A DNA stretch of 5,580 bases from an uncultured Clostridia bacterium (GCA_904502055.1 CAJGDZ010000118.1:1-5580), one strand, 5' to 3'. Shown: positions 1-5,414, counted from the stretch's first letter. Program-made: numbers and translations. Notes: generated from the letters alone by a model not told the origin.

Positions 1-616
1 CAATGGGAATGATGACGCGTCCCACGCGCAAGAGCGTGCCCGTTTTGAGCGTGGCGTAGCGCGTCAGGTTGACACCGTAAAGCCAGTCGATGTACGTGCG
101 CGCCAAGCCTTCGTTAGCAAGGCCTTCGTACTCGCTCTCATCCTTCATTTCGGAGAGCGCCTTGCGAATGGTCTCAGGGGTCTGGTCGGGTAGCCAAAGT
201 CGCTTGAAGGCCTTTTGTCCCTTCAGCGCGTGCTTGACGCACAGGCGGACAATGATCTCACCCTCGCGGTCGGCGTCTCCCGCGTTGACAACGGTATCCA
301 CGTCATCGCGGTTACAGAGTGTGCGGATGGTCTCAAATTGCTTGACCACGCCACTGTCCACCTTTTTGTCACTTCCCTTTCGCAGCTCAAAGCGGAACTC
401 CTTTGGGAAGCACGGCAGGTTGTCCATGGTCCAGCGGCGATCCTCGCGCGGCGAGGGACTGTATTCCTCAATATCGGCAAGCGAAAAAAGGTGACCAAAC
501 GCCCACGTTACGATATATCCGTTTCCCTCCATATAGCCGCTCCTTGCGGTCATATTGCCAATGCTTCCGGCAATGTTGCGACCGAGACTCGGCTTTTCCG
601 CTATAATTAAAACCAT
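1..616 (-). CDS. topB: DNA topoisomerase III-like type IA topoisomerase, N-terminal part (runs off left edge)
   Basis: The first 205 residues of a type IA topoisomerase are visible; the C-terminal part lies beyond position 1. Such enzymes cut one DNA strand through a 5'-phosphotyrosine and pass the other strand, relaxing negative supercoils and resolving replication or recombination intermediates. The TOPRIM domain fills about residues 1-145. It shows the N-terminal IIAEKPS motif (Glu7, Lys8), WAFGHL at 38-43 and the metal-binding DADREGE at 114-120. GVNLTRYAT (181-189) and LLRVGRV (195-201) mark entry into the strand-passage domain. The catalytic tyrosine is outside the window. GHL plus AEKPS favours the TopB branch over TopA. 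The VGRV motif is followed by IIPI instead of the common QTP, so this may be a divergent subfamily. The ATG at 616 has GGAGA five bases or so upstream. No clear promoter lies in the 76 bases after kdgK, so co-transcription with kdgK is possible. Confidence 0.9.
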   Translation of the reverse strand, partial: MVLIIAEKPSLGRNIAGSIGNMTARSGYMEGNGYIVTWAFGHLFSLADIEEYSPSPREDRRWTMDNLPCFPKEFRFELRKGSDKKVDSGVVKQFETIRTLCNRDDVDTVVNAGDADREGEIIVRLCVKHALKGQKAFKRLWLPDQTPETIRKALSEMKDESEYEGLANEGLARTYIDWLYGVNLTRYATLKTGTLLRVGRVIIPI

Positions 617-650
617 ATTTTCTCCATCAGAATGTATCTTTTGAGATAGA

Positions 651-685
651 CGGCGCGTCTTGCTCCCAAAATCGCAAGCGCGCCG
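651..685 (-). terminator. Strong hairpin between kdgK and topB, possible weak terminator or attenuator
   Basis: Bases 651-657 (CGGCGCG) pair with 679-685 (CGCGCCG), and 659-663 (CTTGC) pair with 674-678 (GCAAG). This gives a 12-bp, GC-rich stem with one bulged base (658) and a ten-base loop. It starts eight bases after the kdgK stop codon, where an intrinsic terminator would sit. The bases that follow on the minus strand are mixed (TCTATCTC) rather than a U-run, so termination may be partial. It could instead stabilise the kdgK mRNA end or mark a processing site before topB. Confidence 0.45.
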
Positions 686-692
686 CTCTCTG

Positions 693-1712
693 TTATCTTT
701 GTACTCTGCCCGAGCCGTCGCCGCCCATCAGCGCCTCAATCTCGGAAATCGAAACCTCGTTGAAATCGCACTCCACCGTATGCTTGAGCGCCGAGGATGC
801 CACCGCAAAATCAATGGCGTACTGGTTGCCCCTTCCCTCGGAAAGTGCATAAATAAGGCCGCCGCCAAAGCTATCGCCACCGCCCACGCGGTCTACGATG
901 TGAAGCGTATATTTTTTGGAGAAGAAGTATTCTCCGTGATTGTAAAGCATGGCCGACCAAAGGTTATCGTTGGCCGAAAGGCTCTCTCTTAAGGTGATGG
1001 CAACCGTGGGAATGGCAAAGCGCTCGGAAAGCGTTTTGGCAACCGTCTTATAGCCCTCCATCGAAAGCGCGCCGCTCTCCACGTCGGTATCCTCGGCCTT
1101 AATGCCAAATACCTTCTCGCAATCCTCCTCGTTGGCGATCGCCACGTCGACGTACGGCATCAGCATAGACATGACCTGCCCTGCCTTTTTGCTATCCCAA
1201 AGATTTTTGCGGAAATTCAGGTCGCAGCTTACGGTGATGCCAAGCTCCTTGGCCACGCGGCAGGCCTCAAGGCAGATTTCCGCACAGGTATCGCTCAGCG
1301 CCGGTGTAATCCCCGTAAAGTGGAACCACTCGGCATTGGCAAAGATCCTGCGCCAGTCAAAGTCCTCCTTCTCCGCCATGGAGATCGCGGAATATTTGCG
1401 GTCATAGATCACCTTGGAGGGACGCTGAGAGGCACCCTTTTCGATGAAATAAAGTCCCAGACGATTTCCGCCGTATACCACACGTGAAACATCCACGTTA
1501 TGTACCTTAAGTGCATTCAATGCCGCCCCGGACAGCTCATTATCGGGAACCTTGGTGACGTATACAGCCTTTTTTCCGAAATTGGCAAGCGAAACGGCAA
1601 CGTTAGCCTCGCCACCGCCATAGCTAATCTCAAGCTCGCTTGACTGCACAAGGCGGCCGTAGCCCGCGGGGTTCAGCCGTCCCATAATCTCTCCAAAGCA
1701 AACGAATTCCAT
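693..1712 (-). CDS. kdgK: 2-keto-3-deoxygluconate kinase, PfkB sugar kinase family
   Basis: This cytoplasmic kinase of 339 residues most likely phosphorylates 2-keto-3-deoxygluconate (KDG) with ATP to KDPG, which the KDPG aldolase then splits to pyruvate and glyceraldehyde-3-phosphate. This is the shared end of galacturonate and glucuronate breakdown. The glycine-rich N-terminal PfkB signature is at about 32-56 (GGGEANVAVSLANFG). The C-terminal signature is DRVGGGDSFGGG at 274-285, with catalytic base Asp280. The DRVGGGDSF form in place of DTTGAGD, and DLNFRKNLW at 164-172, are typical of Firmicute KDG kinases. Length is normal. The ATG at 1712 has AAAGGA nine bases upstream. The gene has its own vegetative promoter and is cut off from sigG by a terminator. 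No aldolase, uronate isomerase or GntR/LacI regulator gene is in view, so the exact sugar is inferred from family resemblance; a related ribokinase-fold activity is the alternative. Confidence 0.88.
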   Translation of the reverse strand: MEFVCFGEIMGRLNPAGYGRLVQSSELEISYGGGEANVAVSLANFGKKAVYVTKVPDNELSGAALNALKVHNVDVSRVVYGGNRLGLYFIEKGASQRPSKVIYDRKYSAISMAEKEDFDWRRIFANAEWFHFTGITPALSDTCAEICLEACRVAKELGITVSCDLNFRKNLWDSKKAGQVMSMLMPYVDVAIANEEDCEKVFGIKAEDTDVESGALSMEGYKTVAKTLSERFAIPTVAITLRESLSANDNLWSAMLYNHGEYFFSKKYTLHIVDRVGGGDSFGGGLIYALSEGRGNQYAIDFAVASSALKHTVECDFNEVSISEIEALMGGDGSGRVQR

Positions 1713-1742
1713 AAAAAGCCATCCTTTCTGATAACTTTAATT

Positions 1743-1771
1743 ATTATACTATACTTTTACAGGAAAGTCAA
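1743..1771 (-). promoter_or_regulatory. Vegetative (SigA-type) promoter of kdgK
   Basis: Read on the minus strand, TTGACT (1766-1771) is followed by exactly 17 bases and then TATAAT (1743-1748). That is five of six matches at -35 and a perfect -10. Transcription would start near 1736, giving a leader of roughly two dozen bases that includes the kdgK ribosome site. I saw no obvious cre-like site or long palindrome over the promoter, so no sugar-responsive operator can be named. Confidence 0.88.
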
Positions 1772-1790
1772 GTCCCTTGTATTTATCCGC

Positions 1791-1832
1791 AAAAGGTCGG
1801 GAGGCTTCCTCCGCAAGTCCTCCCGACCTTTT
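1791..1832 (-). terminator. Intrinsic terminator after sigG
   Basis: A perfect 14-bp inverted repeat pairs 1791-1804 (AAAAGGTCGGGAGG) with 1819-1832 (CCTCCCGACCTTTT), around a 14-base loop that can pair a little further inside. On the minus strand it ends in four Us and lies about 40 bases past the sigG stop codon. The A/T flanks are symmetric, so it could also stop plus-strand transcripts. It separates sigG from the kdgK promoter, which begins 20 bases further on. Confidence 0.9.
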
Positions 1833-1870
1833 ACAAAACGCCATTCGTTTTGTCTCATATGAAACACTGT

Positions 1871-2644
1871 CTATATCTGATTTCGTATTCTGTCAAGCGC
1901 ACCCTTCTCCAAGCGCGAGACCTGTGCTTGTGAAATTCCGATCTCCTCGGCGATCTCGACCTGCGTTTTGTTGTGGTAAAAGCGCATCTGTATGATCTTT
2001 CGCTCACGGTCATTTAAGGTCTTCATCGCGTCCTTTAGGGCTATGCTCTCCAGCCACTTCTCGTCACTACTGTCACTGTCGCTGATCTGATCCATCACAT
2101 AGAGCGCATCACCGCCGTCACTGTAGACCGGCTCATAAAGCGAGATGGGATCCACGATGGCCTCCATCGCGCGAAGCACGCTCTCGCGCGGCTCGCCCAG
2201 CTTTTTGGCGATCTCGTCAAGCGTGGGCTCCTTTTCCTTTTCGCGGATCAGCTCCTCCCTGGCCTTCAGCGCTCGGTACGCCGTATCACGCACCGAGCGA
2301 CTGATGCGCACGGCGTTGTTGTCCCTGAGATATCGGCGGATCTCTCCGATGATCATCGGGACGGCGTAGGTCGAAAATTTGACGTTCATTTGGATGTCGA
2401 AATTGTCCACCGCCTTGACAAGCCCGATGCACCCCACCTGAAACAGATCGTCCAGGTTTTCGTTGCGACCGGTAAAGCGTTGGATCACGCTCAGAACCAA
2501 GCGGAGGTTCCCATAGATCAGCTTTTGCCTGGCCCCCTCGTCGCCCCCTCGGCTTTTGACAAGCAGCTCCTGCTTTTCTTCATCGCTGAGCGTCTTGAGC
2601 TCCGCAGTATTTACTCCGCATATTTGCACTTTGTTATAATACAT
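1871..2644 (-). CDS. sigG: RNA polymerase sporulation sigma factor SigG (late forespore)
   Basis: This 257-residue sigma-70 family protein is collinear with Bacillus SigG. It directs RNA polymerase to late forespore genes, such as those for small acid-soluble proteins and germinant receptors, once engulfment is complete. The N-terminus carries the SigG hallmark KVQICGVNT (5-13). Region 2 spans about 36-108, with NLRLVLSVIQRF (46-57), DDLFQVGCIGL (65-75) and the -10-reading helix around FSTYAVPMIIGEIRRYLRD (90-108). Region 3 follows at about 115-165. Region 4 at about 205-257 has the helix-turn-helix TQVEIAEEIGISQAQVSRLE (227-246). The ATG at 2644 has AGAGGTG five bases upstream. In many Firmicutes sigE precedes sigG; here the gene upstream is nrdR, with a terminator between. 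Residue 44 is Tyr where B. subtilis SigG has Asn45 (see findings). SigF is the main alternative, but the N-terminal motif argues against it. Confidence 0.96.
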   Translation of the reverse strand: MYYNKVQICGVNTAELKTLSDEEKQELLVKSRGGDEGARQKLIYGNLRLVLSVIQRFTGRNENLDDLFQVGCIGLVKAVDNFDIQMNVKFSTYAVPMIIGEIRRYLRDNNAVRISRSVRDTAYRALKAREELIREKEKEPTLDEIAKKLGEPRESVLRAMEAIVDPISLYEPVYSDGGDALYVMDQISDSDSSDEKWLESIALKDAMKTLNDRERKIIQMRFYHNKTQVEIAEEIGISQAQVSRLEKGALDRIRNQI

Positions 2645-2673
2645 TCCGCCACCTCTGTTTTGTGTTACAGAAA

Positions 2674-2705
2674 AAGTATTGACGGAAAAAACACCTGCCT
2701 ATTCA
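2674..2705 (-). promoter_or_regulatory. Weak candidate forespore (SigF/SigG-type) promoter for sigG
   Basis: On the minus strand, TGAATA (2700-2705) resembles the SigG -35 and is followed after 18 bases by CAATACT (2675-2681), or after 19 by AATACTT (2674-2680). The known SigG -10 is CATnnTA-like, so the match is partial. The site lies where the sigG promoter should be, with the -10 about 30 bases ahead of the start codon, and no good SigA promoter is present. Its -35 half falls largely in the loop of the nrdR terminator. Confidence 0.3.
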
Positions 2706-2722
2706 CGGGAAACAGGCAGGTG
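2686..2722 (-). terminator. Intrinsic terminator after nrdR
   Basis: A perfect 9-bp stem pairs 2714-2722 with 2692-2700 (CACCTGCCT / AGGCAGGTG) around a 13-base loop. On the minus strand it is followed at once by six Us (A-run at 2686-2691). It lies about 35 bases past the nrdR stop and is a textbook Rho-independent terminator, separating nrdR from sigG. Confidence 0.93.
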
Positions 2723-2757
2723 CTTGTATGTAATTTGTGGTAATGGGCGAAAAACGC

Positions 2758-3204
2758 TTATTTCTTCTTTCCGCGAAGCTTTTTAAGTTCGGCCAAGAAG
2801 GTCTCCAGATCCTGAAATTCACGGTAGACCGAGGCAAAGCGAATGTAGGCCACCTCGTCCAGATTCTTCAGGCGCGTGAGCACCATCTCGCCGATCTCCT
2901 TGGTCGTTACGTCCTGATTGAGCGAATTCTGAAGCTCAAGCTCGATGTCCGCCACCACATCCTCGGCATTGACCGGGCGTTTCTGGCAGGCCTTGAGCAC
3001 TCCCGTTAAGAGCTTGGCACGGTCAAACGGCTCCTTGCTGCCGTCCTTTTTCAAAACAAAGACCTGCAGCGTTTCCACCACCTCATAGGTGGTAAAGCGC
3101 TTTTTGCAGGAAAGGCACTCGCGACGGCGGCGAATGCTGCCGTCAGGGGTCGGCCGGGAGTCGACCACCTTACTGTCTAAATAACCACAAGCGGGACACT
3201 TCAT
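2758..3204 (-). CDS. nrdR: Transcriptional repressor NrdR of ribonucleotide reductase genes
   Basis: NrdR senses ATP/dATP through an ATP-cone and represses ribonucleotide reductase operons by binding NrdR boxes. The protein has 148 residues, close to the family norm of about 150. The N-terminal zinc ribbon begins with MKCPACG and has metal-binding Cys3, Cys6, Cys30 and Cys33; the stretch VVDSRP (13-18) and RRRRECLSCKKRFTTYE (25-41) are diagnostic. The ATP-cone runs from about 49 to 139 (VFVLKKDGSKEPFDRAKL, then VAYIRFASVYREF). The C-terminus is lysine-rich. I start it at the ATG at 3204 because the family begins at MKCP; the frame is open back to a TTG at 3291, but that extension would overlap the promoter and matches nothing in NrdR. 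It has its own promoter, a hairpin-containing ribosome site and a terminator. No ribonucleotide reductase gene is in view. Confidence 0.96.
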   Translation of the reverse strand: MKCPACGYLDSKVVDSRPTPDGSIRRRRECLSCKKRFTTYEVVETLQVFVLKKDGSKEPFDRAKLLTGVLKACQKRPVNAEDVVADIELELQNSLNQDVTTKEIGEMVLTRLKNLDEVAYIRFASVYREFQDLETFLAELKKLRGKKK

Positions 3205-3234
3205 ATGGTAAATACGCCGAAAGGCGTCTCCTTT
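3205..3234 (-). promoter_or_regulatory. nrdR ribosome binding site with intervening hairpin
   Basis: The only strong Shine-Dalgarno sequence for nrdR, AAAGGAGA (3227-3234), lies 23 bases from the ATG when measured from the GGAG core, too far for normal initiation. The gap contains a perfect 5-bp stem with a four-base loop (ACGCC 3223-3227, GGCGT 3214-3218 on the minus strand). With the 14-base hairpin folded out, the spacing becomes nine bases, which is near ideal. The stem takes up the last A of the Shine-Dalgarno run but leaves GGAG free. Confidence 0.6.
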
Positions 3235-3249
3235 CCGAAATATGTCCCT

Positions 3250-3278
3250 ATTATAGCAAAAAAAGCTCGATTTGTAAA
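3250..3278 (-). promoter_or_regulatory. Vegetative (SigA-type) promoter of nrdR
   Basis: On the minus strand, TTTACA (3273-3278) is followed by 17 bases and a perfect TATAAT (3250-3255). Transcription would start near 3243, giving a leader of about 40 bases that contains the ribosome site and hairpin. The -35 lies ten bases after the stop codon of the upstream small gene, and no terminator intervenes, so nrdR may also receive read-through. Confidence 0.88.
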
Positions 3279-3287
3279 GACCTTTCC

Positions 3288-3599
3288 TCAATTTTTTGAA
3301 GAATATAAAAGCCTTTCCTTGCTATAGTCCTCCAAAACCTCGGAGAGAATGTAGGGCGGCACCTCACCGCTTACGGTCTTCTCAAAAAGCAAGGCAACCT
3401 CCGAGAGGCTCCCCTCGAGGAATCCTTCCTCGGCCGAATCCGCGCTTTGAATGCTCATCCAAAAGCTTTCACTCTCGGTCCCCTTTCGATAAAGGCGATA
3501 TTCGACCGAACCCGACGATGTTTCACGGGAAGCACGCCCGATCTCGGTCATCCCCAAAACGCCTTCCATTTCTTCTGTTTTCTCATTGAGCTGTTTCAT
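3288..3599 (-). CDS. Small conserved protein of unknown function, possibly DUF6514 family
   Basis: This is a 103-residue acidic protein with no signal peptide, membrane segment or cysteine, so it is probably cytoplasmic. The N-terminal 30 residues are polar and low in hydrophobics. From about 33 there is an alternating pattern starting at EYRLYRKG, then a helix-like stretch SLSEVALLFEKTVSGEVPPY, ending in ILSEVLEDYSKERLL. That outline (short strands, then a helix, then VPPYIL-EVLEDY) resembles the clostridial family DUF6514 as I remember it, whose function is unknown. The ATG at 3599 has AAAGGAG eleven bases upstream, slightly long but the best site. A TATAAT lies further upstream. It ends only ten bases before the nrdR -35 with no terminator, so it can lead into nrdR. 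Codon use resembles its neighbours. I am confident it is a gene and only weakly confident of the family. Confidence 0.75.
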   Translation of the reverse strand: MKQLNEKTEEMEGVLGMTEIGRASRETSSGSVEYRLYRKGTESESFWMSIQSADSAEEGFLEGSLSEVALLFEKTVSGEVPPYILSEVLEDYSKERLLYSSKN

Positions 3600-3647
3600 G
3601 TTGATTTACACTCCTTTGATTTGCAATGACGGCGAACCGCAAAAACC

Positions 3648-3676
3648 ATTATATCAAAAAATCTTACGAAAAAATT
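3648..3676 (-). promoter_or_regulatory. Probable SigA-type promoter of the small conserved gene
   Basis: On the minus strand a perfect TATAAT (3648-3653) lies about 50 bases ahead of the start codon at 3599. The -35 at 17-base spacing is AATTTT (3671-3676), a poor match, within AT-rich DNA with T-runs on both sides of the spacer that may help as an UP-like or curved element. The start site would be near 3641. Confidence 0.55.
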
Positions 3677-3761
3677 TCTAAAATTTATGCCGAATTCGCC
3701 GTTTTCTTCCGTTTTTTCGACCTTTTTCCCTTTTATTTGACCGATTTCCCAAAATTTCCGG

Positions 3762-3790
3762 TGGACGAAAAAGGGCCTGAATGATAGAAT
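3762..3790 (+). promoter_or_regulatory. SigA-type promoter of the small membrane protein gene
   Basis: TGGACG (3762-3767, four of six matches) is followed by 17 bases and TAGAAT (3785-3790, five of six). The -10 is preceded by TGA, which fits an extended -10 (TGnTATAAT). The start would be near 3797, leaving a leader of about 30 bases. It is divergent from the TATAAT at 3648-3653, and the sequence between them is AT-rich with no other gene. Confidence 0.6.
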
Positions 3791-3827
3791 AAAAGCAGAA
3801 TTTTTCCGAAAAGAAGGTTACATACGA

Positions 3828-4079
3828 ATGAGAAAACATAAATGGAACGAGGCGTCGGTATCCCATCACGCACTTCTCCTCCTTTGCAGCAGCTTCGCAG
3901 TCATCCTCGCGGAGCTTTTTTTGATCACGCTACAGCTCTTTTTCGGGGGCTACCCCACCCACCTTTATGCCACTCAGCTCTACCGCGCTATGCTGGAATA
4001 CATCATGCTGGATATCACCATTGCCGTCATCGGCGCGTTTCTTGTGGACATCACAATGCGCGAGAAGGAACGGAATTAG
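3828..4079 (+). CDS. Small two-helix membrane protein of unknown function
   Basis: This gene encodes 83 residues that I do not recognise. Two hydrophobic helices are evident at about 14-39 (HALLLLCSSFAVILAELFL onward) and 57-75 (EYIMLDITIAVIGAFLVD), joined by a loop with GGYPTHLYATQLYR. The basic N-terminus (RKHK) and charged C-terminus (REKERN) suggest both ends are cytoplasmic, giving a helical hairpin. Glu29, Asp62 and Asp74 lie within or at the edge of the helices. The ATG at 3828 follows AAGG by ten bases, a modest ribosome site, and a reasonable promoter precedes it. Base and codon use match the neighbours. It converges on the SLH protein gene, and the two stop codons overlap at 4076-4079. 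Promoter, ribosome site and two clean helices make it likely real; its role is unknown. Confidence 0.7.
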   Translation: MRKHKWNEASVSHHALLLLCSSFAVILAELFLITLQLFFGGYPTHLYATQLYRAMLEYIMLDITIAVIGAFLVDITMREKERN

Positions 4080-5374
4080 CTCTCCCCCTTGACCACGCTG
4101 AGCTTATACAGCATATACGCCGTTTGTCCGCGCGTGAGGGCTCCGTCGGCATCTACATAGCCGTTATTACTGTCCATAATACCAAAGGAGGCAAGAACAT
4201 TCACCGCTTCCCTTGCCCAAGCGGGCACGTCGTCAGCATCGGCAAACACCTGCCGCACGCCCGATGAGGGTCTGCCAAGTATACGTGAAAGGATAACCGC
4301 CGCCTCGGCACGTGTAATGGTATCGTCCGGCGAGAACACAAGACGTCCCTCCTCATCAATCCTGCCGCACACGTATCCCTTTTGCCGCGCCAGGCGAACG
4401 TAGCCGCGAAGTCCGTCCGCGATCTCGCTGTCGTCATCAAAAACAGTAGCCGAGCAATCCTCTACCTCATCGTACCCGATCGACTTCATGGCCGCTACCA
4501 GAAAGTCCAGACGGCTTACAGTCTTTTCGGGATAGAAATAACGGTTGTCACCAATTACCGAGGCGCTCATAATGCCACGCTCGGTCATTGAGATGGCAGG
4601 CGCATGCGAGGCACTGTCCTTCATATCCGTATACATCAGATAATCCTTTTGAACACCAACGCTCAAAGCCACCTCGGCTGCCGCCGAATAATTGCCGTAT
4701 CGGTCCACGGCGACAAAGCAAAAGCGATCCGCTCCGCTGTATCCGCTCTCAGGAAGATAGCGATAGGTGCCGACGCTCGCATCCTGAAGCTCCAGTGTAC
4801 CGTGCTCGGGATAACTCACGATCTCAAAGACAAAATCGTCCCCCTCTGCATCGATGGCATCCAGCTCGCCATATACGGCGACATCACGATATGTCCCGAC
4901 GGAAATCAACTCTTTTGTATCTTTTGAGACAGTCGGAGAACTGTTTGGTGCTTCCAGCAAGCACATCTTGCAGGAAATGTCATACTCTCCAAGATTCGAC
5001 GTAAAGCAAAAACGGCTGTCTCGGATGTCCTCACCGGCAAATACAAAATTGAGATAACCAAGGTTTTCACGCGAAATGGTCTGCCCCACGCTGACCTCGC
5101 CATTGCCAAGATACAGCACCCCGTCGGCACGCGACGGAAGCGAAGTAACGGTAACGGAGACAAGAGACGAGACGTTGAGATTGCGCTCAAAATCCTCCGC
5201 CTCAAACACAATATCGTTGTTCACAAGCCCCGCCTTTACCATCTCGGTTTGTGCCGCCAATACGTGAAGCCCCGCCGACACACATTCCGAGCGCTCCGCG
5301 GCAGACGCCCCCACAACCAAAACCAACGCCAAGCCAAACATCAGCGCGCCTAAAAGAATTCTTCTGAATTTCAT
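4076..5374 (-). CDS. Secreted SLH-domain surface protein with Ig/cadherin-like repeats
   Basis: This 432-residue exported protein is probably held on the cell wall by SLH domains, which bind pyruvylated secondary cell-wall polymer in other Firmicutes. A signal peptide occupies about 1-26: basic MKFRR, a hydrophobic core, then VGASAA with likely cleavage near Ala26. Two beta-rich modules follow: about 68-126 (VTSLPSRADGVLYLGN, VGQTIS), and about 146-240, a cadherin-like/Big-type repeat (YPEHGTLEL, YLPESGYSGADRFCFVAVD). SLH1 is at about 278-337, SLH2 at 344-401 with the hallmark ITRAEAA (353-359), and a shorter SLH3 at about 404-428 (ALTRGQTAYMLYKL). The mature part has seven cysteines, including CKMC at 135-138. 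No catalytic domain is visible, so the role may be structural or adhesive. I chose the ATG at 5374 for its ideal AAAGGAG seven bases upstream; an in-frame ATG at 5404 lies too close to its GGGAGG and near the likely transcription start. Confidence 0.92.
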   Translation of the reverse strand: MKFRRILLGALMFGLALVLVVGASAAERSECVSAGLHVLAAQTEMVKAGLVNNDIVFEAEDFERNLNVSSLVSVTVTSLPSRADGVLYLGNGEVSVGQTISRENLGYLNFVFAGEDIRDSRFCFTSNLGEYDISCKMCLLEAPNSSPTVSKDTKELISVGTYRDVAVYGELDAIDAEGDDFVFEIVSYPEHGTLELQDASVGTYRYLPESGYSGADRFCFVAVDRYGNYSAAAEVALSVGVQKDYLMYTDMKDSASHAPAISMTERGIMSASVIGDNRYFYPEKTVSRLDFLVAAMKSIGYDEVEDCSATVFDDDSEIADGLRGYVRLARQKGYVCGRIDEEGRLVFSPDDTITRAEAAVILSRILGRPSSGVRQVFADADDVPAWAREAVNVLASFGIMDSNNGYVDADGALTRGQTAYMLYKLSVVKGES

Positions 5375-5414
5375 AACGTTTCTCCTTTCGGGTGAGAATA
5401 TCATACCTCCCTAC

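Noticed and set aside
90..610. Plus-strand open frames opposite topB (90-494 and 215-610)
   Set aside because: They are antisense to a clear TopB coding region with intact TOPRIM motifs, and their products have no recognisable domain.
1793..1830. The sigG terminator hairpin considered as a riboswitch or leader element of kdgK
   Set aside because: It lies upstream of the kdgK promoter, not in its leader, and is a simple symmetric hairpin ending in Us.
2145..3009. Plus-strand frames opposite sigG and nrdR (2145-2369, 2390-2743, 2737-3009)
   Set aside because: They are shadows of two strongly recognised genes, and two of them cross the nrdR terminator region.
3205..3291. N-terminal extension of nrdR from a TTG at 3291 that would overlap the stop of the upstream gene
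   Set aside because: It covers the nrdR promoter and leader, adds 29 residues not seen in NrdR, and the family begins at MKCP.
3678..3869. Minus-strand frame of 63 codons in the divergent spacer
   Set aside because: It runs through AT-rich promoter DNA, has a low-complexity Lys/Arg tail, and overlaps the start of the better supported membrane gene.
4382..5057. Plus-strand frames opposite the SLH gene (for example 4588-5004, 4604-4927)
   Set aside because: Their compositions are Arg/Ser/Pro/His-rich with no domain, as expected for the complement of a coding strand.
5375..5404. Upstream in-frame ATG for the SLH protein at 5404
   Set aside because: Its GGGAGG is one base from the ATG and lies at the likely transcription start. 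The ATG at 5374 has an ideal ribosome site and begins a normal signal peptide.
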